Of a stretch of 64,000 nt of DNA, positions 47,574-57,430 are shown one piece after another. Position numbers and translations under genes: made by a program. The stretch spans positions 55,782,159 through 55,846,158 of the forward strand of contig CM049313.1 in assembly GCA_026874595.1 (NCBI GenBank), written 5' to 3'. The notes below the pieces were generated by a model. That model was not told where the DNA came from. It worked only from the letters and a program-made list of their open reading frames with translations, and did not search any database. The DNA is from Sipunculus nudus. Its lineage: Eukaryota > Annelida > Sipuncula > Golfingiida > Sipunculidae. How positions within the stretch are numbered: the stretch's first letter is position 1; every line of letters starts with the position of its first letter.

Positions 47574-50500
47574 ACAAGGCCTACAGGCCTAATGTGAACC
47601 TGTGTATTGGGAAGTACACCAGGTATAATGCTTCAATGCTGGACCATTTACTTTTCATGTATATGAACAATGCAAATTCTAAACATTTTGAATAACAAAC
47701 AATTACACAAACATCACTGCTGAAAATCTGACAATGCTCACAACACAAAAACGATTGTAGCTGGCACCACCAGTCTTGTATACAATGAAGCTATCAGAGA
47801 TATACACATATGCCAATTTTCAGACTGATATATCAAACCCCTCCTGAGAAATAAGCAGGGACACACATTGTGCAAAAATTATTGTAGGTGGCACCACCAG
47901 TCTTGTATACAATAAAGCTATTCGATATGTATAAAATATGCCCAATTTCAGACTGATCTATCAAATTCCTCTGTAGAAATAAGCAGGCACATACACTGTG
48001 CAAAAGTCAATGTACGTGGCACCACCTGTAAATGAGAATACCATCAAAGACGCATAGACAGGTCAAAATATCAGTCCAATACATCAAACTTCCCCAGAGT
48101 TTGATACACTGGGCTGACAAGGCTTAGGTGAGTAAGGCAGTTGCCCCCGAGTGACCTGTGACAAATTGCTGCCTCAAGCTACTGCACTGAGTGAACTCTT
48201 GACCTGCACCTGGCTAGACTGAGTGAACTTTTGACCTGTACCTGGCTGCACTGAGTGAACTCTTGACCTGTTGCATAATCTGACACAGTTGGCAGTCTGC
48301 CAAAGCTATGAATAGATTCAGGCTGAACTTTGGTGCCAAATATGATGCAGTGAGCTGTCTGTCAAAGCTATAAATAGAATGCAGCCACTGCACTGAGTGA
48401 ACTCTTGACTTATACCTGGCTGCACTTCTTCCAATCCTGGCACTGTGCCAAAACTATTTATAGAGCTGACATCATCTTGGCTAATGGCCAACATCAAGGC
48501 ACTGGTAATCTGCCATCTGAACACAAAAGTGGTCCCTACTTGAAATAACTTTGAAATTTATTTTCCTAATACAAAATGCTTTTCAGCTGACTTTTTATGA
48601 AAAAGAAATAAGGAATATATGTAAAATTATTACGGATGCATACTGAATGCAAAATTAAAATACAGATATATCTCACTGATGGCTAATTCTTGAATTAAGT
48701 TAAGTAGGGATACCAATAATTTATAATCCACGTACAGTTGTCTTTATATAGCCACATAGAGCTTAATACCCATGATTGTAACATTGTCTAGTATGATGAA
48801 TAACTTAAATCATATATCTAAATTTTTTAACAGCTTTAAACAAGGGACCTATGGGTCACTGTGCTCAGCTGACGTTAACCTTGAAGGTAAAAATCTAAAA
48901 TAATATCAAATGGAGATAAAGTGTAAGAGGAAAAGGTAATAAAGGCCATGGTTGGTTTATATGATTGGTTTGTATTGATGAGCAAGAAATTGTTGCAAAA
49001 AATATTTTGTGACCTGACTATGTGTTTCCTAATGTTGAAACTAATGCATGTGAGCAGTTTGTGAACAAATGATCTGTACTATTACCATGATCATTAGTTA
49101 GTTGGTTTTTCGATTAACTGTTGACATTTCAGTACTTTACACATTTGGTCAATTGAATCTATTTTTGTATAATATATATTATTAAATATATATGTATTTT
49201 TTTTTATGAAATGTATACAGTTGAAATATAGCTAATTAACAACATAAAACAGGGCAAATAAAGCCTGATCTCAAATTCTGCTGAGGCAGGAAAATAATGA
49301 ACAAATGTTTGTATTAAATCCTCATTTTTTTATCACATCAATTATTTTCTAATTTAAGTTCATATTTCTATACATTTCCAATTTAACATATATATCTGAA
49401 TATAAAAGTTGATTCATAATTCTCCATTGCATCATCATAAATCTCAATCTTGTCAGATAACACCACATCATGCATACAAATGTTTATTTATTTTTTACCA
49501 CAAAAATATATCTTTTAAATCTGCAAAACAATAAATATCTAAAAATAATACTTGATTTAGATTTCACAATTTTTAATTGTGTCTTTATTTATCCATAATG
49601 TGCTTCATATTTTATAATAATTTAAGCATACTGATGGGTTCAATTATATTTGTTAAAATCATTTAAAAGAAAAATTTATTTCTTTAAAAATGCTACATTA
49701 CACAACATTGCATCTTCTGGATTACACCTTGAATTATTTTTTCAAGGAAAGTTTTTGCATATCGAAGTGGAAACAGCATTACAATTAAGGAGATACAGTG
49801 AAAACAATAACAATTACTGCATAACACTTGGTAGGTTGGGTTTGCAGGGGGGGGGGGGAGGGGGGGTGATTGGGGTGGTGATATGAGAATAACTGCACAC
49901 CTGTCACAGCAGGGGATCTCCCCCAGTGACTGTAACAAATCAGAAACCCTGGCATAGCTGACTTCCAGTGACCTGGAGTGGGACCCTGCATCTGTAATCA
50001 AAGCAAGTGACTACAGAAAAAAAATCAATAACTGGCTTAATTTTCAAGCTTTTATTTTCAAATTTCAGATTTAGACAAACTAAATATTTATGTTTACATG
50101 CTGTGAAAATTAAATCAATGGTGCTTACAGGGAAAAAAACGTGCCATGGTCAAAGTTGGGCAAAATTTAAGGTACTGATTTTTTTTTATGCTAATAACTT
50201 AAAAAATTTACAAAATTCAGAACTAATTTTGGGAAAACAATTGAATCTTGATTAAAAATAGTTATATACTTTAGAAAATAGACTCTAGTTTCAAAATTTT
50301 TTCTGTAAAGTGAGTTACTATTTTTCCTGATTTTTTACAAAGTCCATTATGTTTGGGCCCATAACTTAAAGAATTTACACTTTACAGACTTAATTTCTGG
50401 CATGTACATAGGAACTATATAGAGGAATATTTATGGTAATTATGAGGAAAAACAGATGAGTGGTTTTGATATTAGGCAGTCCTGAAGTGTGAAAATAGGA

Positions 50501-51883
50501 TTTTAATAAAAAATTGAGGTTTTTCCTTAATTTCTCAAAGGAACGAAGTCGCAAAGACCCAGTTTTCGGCTTGGTAGGAGATCTTGGGGACATCTAACAT
50601 TATGCTGAATTTTTTATTCCTAGGTCTTACGGTTTCAAAACGTGCCACATCTACGGACGGACGGACAGACGGACGGACGACGGACAATGGACCACGACTA
50701 TAGCTCTTATGACTTATAGTCAGCTGAGCTAAAAAAACTTTCTGGTCAATATTAACCAAAGATAACCTGAAATCTAAATGTCTTGTGGTATGATGTAATA
50801 GATGCTGATAAACTGGTGCAAGGCTAGATGTAACAGCATCACACAGCTAACATATTTGGTAAAATGACTCAATTCAATCTCCATAATACAGCCAAAAATC
50901 ATTCATGTGGATCCATTAATGACAATTATTATAAGAATTATTGTAGGAATTATTCTTGTAAAATATTTAACAAACTGGCTTCAGTGGCATCAGTCGAAAA
51001 ATGTTTCGCAGGTTTATAACTCATATAGGACGTTACAGCAAACTGGCTAAGTTCAGCTTCCCGTAACTCAGCCAAAAAGCACTGAACAAAAACCATTTTA
51101 ACAAACTTGAATTATCAACATCTAAGGATAATTAATGTGTAAGATTTAAGAATTTGGTCCAGTGGTTTTTGAGAAGAAGATCTTTGTAGCCACTGAGCTA
51201 AAATGGGCTGTTATGGCATATGACTAAATTCAGCTTCCCATAACTTAGCCAAAAGTCACTGAAAAAAGACTATTTGAACAAACTTCAGAAAGCACTACCC
51301 TAGGATCATTTCTGTGCCATAATAAACATTTTGGCCATATGGTTTCAGAGAAGAAGTTTTTTGTAGCCCTCAGTGTGATACAGCCACTGATGACCCCGTA
51401 CAAAAAAGGCCGATGCAGGTGGCAACCAATACCTCAATTTCAGATATGACCTATGTAATCAACATTGGCATAAAATTTGGTGATGATAGCTACAACCGTT
51501 TCTGAGATTTAAATTTTAATATTCTTTTTTGCACAGTTAACAGAGTTCAACCAACTTTAACTTGGCCAAAAATCTCCGAACTGGAACCATTCAAACAAAC
51601 TTGAGAAAGATTGTTCCAGGGATCATTTCTGTGAAATATAGGACAATTTGGCTGGACAGTTTCGGAGAAGAAGATTTTTAAATCTTTTTTTGCTTTTTCC
51701 CTATAAAATCTAAGAAAATGCAGTTAGAAAAAAATAAACAAAATCTGATATAGTTTTTTGGATGACTGATTATTTGCAAAGAATTTGGTGATGCTAGCTC
51801 CTGCCGTTTTTGAGATAGCTATGGTTAACATACAGACGACGCACGACGCCGCACCATCGCATTAGCTCACAGGTTCGCTAAAA
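47574..51883 (+). mobile_element. Family B element, interrupted by a family A element
   Basis: It starts ACAAGGCCTACAGGCCTAAT with 'gtgaacctgtg' and ends 'cgccgcaccatcgcattagctcacaggttcgctaaaaa'. The interior order matches 21363-24340: 'ggcaccaccagtcttgta' units, 'actgagtgaactcttgacctg' blocks, then 'aactcagccaaaaa.cactgaac' units and 'gagaagaagatttttaaa'. Between 48840 and 50735 a family A element is inserted. The uninterrupted sequence is preserved at 23100-23210. Confidence 0.72.
48840..50735 (+). mobile_element. Family A element (660-bp core type) inserted in family B
   Basis: It starts ACAAGGGACCTATGGGTCAC and ends 'agtcagctgagctaaaa'. It shares 'cgtgccatggtcaaagttgg', 'gtttgggcccataactt', 'gtggttttgatattaggcag' and the ACGG tract (50655-50685) with the element at 18196-20818, and has one core unit instead of two. 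The left flank '...agctttaaa' and right flank 'aaactttctggtcaat' fuse in the empty-site copy as 'agcttttaaaaaacattc' near 23148. A G-run of about 25 bases (49846-49868) lies within it. Confidence 0.75.
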
Positions 51884-51949
51884 AACTATACAAGATCTTC
51901 TGGCAATGGTTCAAGAACTGCATGATCAAGCCTAACTTTAGATACCTGG

Positions 51950-52293
51950 CAATTTGTATGTATTTATTGGGCTAAACACACTCTGTAACTCGCAGAATAT
52001 AGGTCACAGTGACCTCATTTCAGGTAGATATCAGGCCATTTGTATGCATTTCTATTATTTCTGGGGTGCACAAATACACTCTGTATCTTGCAAAATATAT
52101 AGGTAACATTGACCTATTTTCAGGTTTCCAAGGAAATCTTTTAAGAATGTCTGATAATGCAGATTCTTGCTCTTATAGCCCTTAAATTTATGATTCACTG
52201 TGCCTTAGCTGCCAGACAGATGGATGGCTGGTCAGCCAACAGACAAAGTGCCATTACTATACCTCACTTGACTTAAAAGTAAGTTGAGCTAAG
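51950..52293 (+). repeat. Old, diverged family A copy
   Basis: Degraded A-core phrases: 'tctgtaactcgcagaatataggtcacagtgacctcatttcagg' and 'caggtttccaaggaaatctttt', then 'cagacagatggatggctggtcagccaacagacaaag'. A damaged 3' end 'aaaagtaagttgagctaag' lies at about 52275-52293. Confidence 0.55.
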
Positions 52294-52412
52294 AACCAAA
52301 CAGGTTTGTGTACAAGATAGAACTATCCAAGATCAAAGGACAACAAAATTACAGGCTACATCAAACGATTCCCAAGATATAAGAATAGATTAAGACTATA
52401 GGTGAACTGTTT

Positions 52413-52602
52413 GTAGGCAGCTAGACTTTGTTAGGCACCATTTCTTATGTTACATGTACCCAATATAATGATGTTGTAGGCAGCTAGACTTTGTTAGGCA
52501 CCATTTCTTATGTGACATTTTACCCAATACAATGATGTTGTAGACAGCTAGACTTTGTTAGGCACCATTTCTTATGTGACATGTACCCAATATAATGATG
52601 TT
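52413..52602. repeat. About 64-bp tandem repeat, three units
   Basis: Units begin 'gtaggcagctagactttgtt' at 52413 and 52476, and 'gtagacagctag...' at 52540. They are nearly identical, so the triplication is recent. Confidence 0.9.
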
Positions 52603-52682
52603 TAATTTAGAAAAATTCCATCCATGGGTTTCAGAGAGTTCTAAGGAAATGAACACAATAGCAGAGTTGTTATTGTACAATA

Positions 52683-53420
52683 ATATATAAGATAAGATAC
52701 AAGATTTATTCCATACCAATACAGGAATTTGCCTTGAACTTGAAGACCTGTGATATCATACAAGACAAAGTGCTGAGTGCAAAAAAAAAATATAGTATGA
52801 TAAAGTAGTAAGAATAAAATAAAGAAAGGAATTAGAAAATAATGATGGACACATCGCAATCAAATTGCTTTTGGTACAAATTAGTTTGAGTACCTGTTTG
52901 TTCTGCAGTTATGGGACTGCAGCCTTTAGCCTAATCTTAACCAAACAATATAGCCACTGAGCAAGCTTTCATCTTCAACCATTCTTTTCATCATATCCAT
53001 AACTTTATTTTCATAAACAATATTTATATCCTCCAACTGAAATCCAATAACCTTATCTGCTGTTGTTCTTATCTGTTCAATTTTTTTTTTGGGGGGGTTT
53101 TAATGGGAAGAATTCCCCACCTGCATGTCAAAGCATAGGATATTACCAAGAAAAGAATAAACCAAGTAGTTCACTACCTATATTAAACAATTTTAATTTC
53201 CTTAGAATGTATAAATGCTGCTGTCCTTAACAGTGTAATGATTTACATTATTATCCCATTTAAGCTTATCATCTAATATTATGCCTAAATATTTATACTG
53301 TTGTGCAGTTTCTACCTTTGTTCCATCAATAGATCTTGACAAGTTCGTCTCTTTCTAAAATCAATTATCAATTCCTTTGTCTTTGAAGGATCTAATAACA
53401 AATGATTATTCTTTCACCAG
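52683..53420 (-). pseudogene. Decayed 3' end of a non-LTR retrotransposon (reverse transcriptase C-terminal part)
   Basis: On the minus strand, in several frames with stops and frameshifts, the region translates to pieces typical of the C-terminal part of LINE reverse transcriptases. These are NNHLLLDPSKTKELIIDFRK (with TGA at the preceding W-x position), SIDGTKVETAQQYKYLGIIL followed by DDKLKWDNN, LRKLKLFNIGSELLGLF, TADKVIGFQLEDIN, and the end CRTNRYSN(stop)FVPKAI. Behind it come 'ttcaaggcaaattcctgtat', 'aataaatcttgtatcttatctt' and a short TATCTT-type tail at 52683-52699, which looks like the true 3' end. The active site (YxDD) and everything 5' of it are missing, so this is a 5'-truncated dead copy. 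It is in the same orientation as the host gene. I cannot assign the clade. Confidence 0.75.
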
Positions 53421-56400
53421 GTTCTTACTGGTTCGATTTCCTTTCAATATTTATGAAAAGATATGGGGAAAGTAAACAGTATAACAAAATTTTATGACAG
53501 AACCAAGTGTTCTATGTTAAAATCATTATTGGAATACCAAAAACGGTGACTGTGGAGAAATTTGCAATTTTGTTATTTGATATTAATACGGAACTGATAA
53601 ACAGAGCCTGCAAAATATTACAAAATGGAACATGACAAAAATTTCAGCCAGAATCAATAAAGTTCTTTAACAGTTATTGATTGTCAAACACTTCTTTGAA
53701 AGCTTTGCCTGTCACTGAATTATTTAATAGCAAATCAGATCGATGATATTTACACTGAAGCAAAAGAAAAACATGATTATAATTTAAGGCATCATGTATA
53801 TGAAATATCCAAAGTTAAAGTAATGATATATATAGAGGATGATGAAAAAAAATTAAAGGGTTTGGTTAAATGTGACATGAAACATTTCAAAATGGTTACA
53901 ATATGACCTAAACTTAATAAAATTTCTCTATGTCTAAAATAATCATCAAATGAAATGACTAATTATTATTTCCACAGATTTTAATTGCTGAAAGTAATAG
54001 TCACGTATTCTTTTCAAGGACTGCAAAAACCATTCTTTAAAGGCTCTGGGCTAACTGCAATATAAGGAATGATTTGGTGTTCCGACAGTATCCAGCAACT
54101 GGCGCAGGTGCTGCTACAGAAGATTTTGCTCTCATCCAGGACCAGCCTGGAGGTATGTGGAGTCAATCCAATATTGCAGCAACAGTTCTCAATGGTCTGA
54201 TTAGCATGCGGGAGGGTGGATCTACACAGCATCACTGCTGCTCTTGGACCCTCTCAACAGGCAGCCTGGGCCAGCTCTACCTCAATCAGTGTGTCTTATC
54301 TGCAGGCCTGTGTCATGTGACTCAGCTGCTAAGCAGTCCCACTTTGTCTGTGTGAAGTGTAATGGGTCTGCTGGCAGCCCCTAGCTACTGGTGGCTGCTG
54401 ATTCAAAACCCCAAGGTGTCTAATCTGTGTTAGGCCCTACTTCCATACAGGAAGATCTGGGCTTTCCCAGAAACAGGACATCAATTTCTCTAACCTCTAA
54501 CAACCTCAGAGACCATTTAACACAATAAATTACTCATTGGTACCTGAAAACTTGAATTTGATTTTACGCTGGACTGATGTTCATCCAATTTTAAAACAAA
54601 ACAAAATGAAATTAACCAATGGTTTTATTTTTGTGATTACTGACGTATCTGTTCTATGCATCCGCTTCTCTTACAGAATCAAACTTGCAACATACAAAAT
54701 TACTTAAAATGTAAATTTTCAATGAACAGTCTCATATAATTTGACACGGTAAATTTACAGAAGGGCCCTACTAAATCTAATTTAACTGTATGAATTCAAC
54801 ATTAATTATGTGATAATGATGAACAGAAAATATTTTATAATATTACACACTCAGGTCCTTAATTATTGCTGAAATCTTCTCCACTATATTAACATCTGTA
54901 ATAATATTTAGGTTCACATAGTAACTTAACCAATAAGAACCAGTAGGAAAATTTCATATGTAGTACATGTATTTGCCATATTGATATAAACATATGTCAT
55001 TCAATAAATTTTAAAATGCTATTAAAGTCCTAGCATTCAAAAAGTTTATATTTTACACAACAATTATAAGTCTAAAATACTTAATATATCCTAGGAAAGA
55101 TTAGACAAATATGTACAAAACATGTTTCTTGTAAAAATACATAAATTTGTTGAGTTTTGTTGGGTACATAATTGCTGCCCTATGCCTCCTTGAAAGATTT
55201 CATGCAACATCAGTAATACCATGCGCAGGTCGCTAGTGACAGTAGGATAATCTAGTTGATGTCGAGCCATTGTTTGACTTCATTGATCCCAACATCCCCT
55301 ATAAAGCTCTCAATCACACACTTGGTGTCAGGAGGACAGCCGGTGAGTGGGTTCAAGTCACACTCGGTACACCCTATCACGCTGCTGTCATCACTTCCAA
55401 ACGCCTGATGGTGTGAATCTGATACAGATTTCAAACAGAGTAAGGTGTCTGGCTTCTACTGCTTTCCTATTTAGATCATTAGTTCTTCAATCCAAATCCC
55501 ACTTCTGACAAGAAGTGTCCTTAACTTCTAGGAACAGTTGTAACTCAACTGTTAATTTTCCTATCTGACTGGTATGCAAAGGATTTCACACAGACCACGG
55601 TGCTATAGTATCTCCTACATTCCTTTTTTTCGATGGAATTTCAATTAAAAAAAGATCGACTCATAACACCAAGTGACCTAAATGTTTGGGTATATAGGGG
55701 AACTTTGTTTATTTTTTAACACCCAGCTGAAATGACACAGATTTCACAAGGATTAGTGTGCAAAGCTTCTGCTACCACTTTGTCAGTTTTTGGTCAGAAT
55801 ATCAGTTCTGACAACAATGACATCATGTTTCAGGTTAAGGGGTTGAGACTAGCTGTAACTTTGTAATACTTGATTGCTGTAACCATAATGATTACAATGA
55901 TATATCACAGCTTTATTTGATATAGCATGTATTTCTATGAATATCAAAATTCTAACCATACCTTAGTGAATGTATTTTATTTTTGAGTTTCCTGATAGTT
56001 CAGGCTTCCTGCTGCCAAGAGTTCTAGCCTTTCTAAGAAAATCTAAAGAACTTTCCCAACAGATCTTGATCATTTCTTATGCTTCCACATTGCTTCTTGA
56101 TAAATTCATACTTAAGCCTACAGACATGGCACAAAATGCTCTACCTTCTACTTAATTCCCATCATTGTGTATTTCTTCTGCTATTATTTTTTCTGCTTGG
56201 ATGAAGTAACATCTGGTTTTTGTCTTCATAAGACTAAGTTAGTTCTACACTAACAAAAATTTATGGTACAAATTTAACAAGTAAGTAAAGCAAATTAATA
56301 GTGAGAAACATAAACCAGCAAAAATGCATATTGTCATATGTCAGACCTTGAGATATTAACAAAGACACTCTTGCTGCTTCCATAAGCTGAGATATATTGT

Positions 56401-57119
56401 TCTGGATGCTTTGCTGGAGAGCTGCTGGCAATGAAGATTGGCTGCAAGAGGCAGATGACAGCGTGAGGCATATATATATTATTTTTTAAACACTGGTGGA
56501 AGGTTGCAACTAACTGCAGCCCCTATACTTTGAATTTATTGTGTGCAAGAAGGCTACAGAATGATTGTGGCTAGCTCAAACCTCTGTGGCTAGAAGCTAC
56601 TGTGTATGCAGGATGGCTGCATGCGGGAAGACTACAGCTAGGTGCCATCTGCTATGTTATACAAATTAATGTAACAAGAAGTCAGTAGTGTCAGTCTTAC
56701 CTTGATATGATTGGTTGATTTGGTTTTGGTTGGAAGGGAGCAATCTTTGCGAGTTTAGAAATTCTGTTTGTTTCTCTAGTAAAAACTTGTAAATCAACCA
56801 GAGGCTCAAGGAATTATAAACACTTTGGTGGTTTCAGCATATTCATTGGACCGTCACTGGACCAGTTTAACAATTATTGAGCGATGGAGAACAGAGATAA
56901 CTAGGAGGGGTCCTACTGCTGGTAATTCTGAATATATATCATATTTTGATCATCTGAACAGGGTTACACCTTTTTGTGCATAAAGTATGATAAAAGGAAG
57001 GAGGACATCCACTGCTGGTAATTAATCAGTGGTCAGATTTGAGGAAAAAGATAACAGTTTGCATTTGAGGAAATTTGATGATGTGACAGAGGCTCTGGTA
57101 GGCGCAAGTGCAGGAGATT
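53421..57119. other. Intron stretch without recognised elements
   Basis: AT-rich intron. 54070-54420 is more G+C-rich and has open frames on both strands that I do not recognise. 55252-55440 holds a possible minus-strand exon (see findings). No repeat families A-E are evident. Confidence 0.5.
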
Positions 57120-57430
57120 AACTTCTAATAGTGTGTGAGAATGAGGCTGCATAAAGTATGCAAGAGACAGGCTGCAGGAAGTGTGTGAGAAAAAGGCTGC
57201 AGAATGTGTGCAAGAAACAGGCTGCATGAAGTATGTGAGAAAAAGGCTGCAGGAAGTGTATGAAAGAAAAGGCTGCAGAAAGTATGTGAGATAAAGGCTG
57301 CATAAAGTATGTGAGAGATAGGCTGCATAAAGTAAGTGAGGAAAAGGCTGCATAAAGTATGTAAAGAAAAGGCTGCAGGAAGTGTGCAAGAAAAAAGCCT
57401 GCAGGAATTGTGCAAGAAAAAGGCTGTCAC
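57120..57430. repeat. 25-bp minisatellite, about eleven units
   Basis: 'ggctgc' recurs at 57145, 57170, 57195, 57220, 57245, 57271, 57296, 57321, 57346, 57371 and about 57397, i.e. every 25-26 bp. The unit is like 'aggctgcagaaagtatgtgagaaaa'. Because 25 is not a multiple of three, all three minus-strand frames read through without stops, giving spurious open frames up to 163 codons rich in CSLFLTYFMQP-type repeats. Confidence 0.92.

Noticed and set aside
54074-54355. 93-codon plus-strand open frame in a G+C-richer patch
   Set aside because: The opposite strand is open over most of the same stretch, there is no known motif, and no splice signals fit a gene model.
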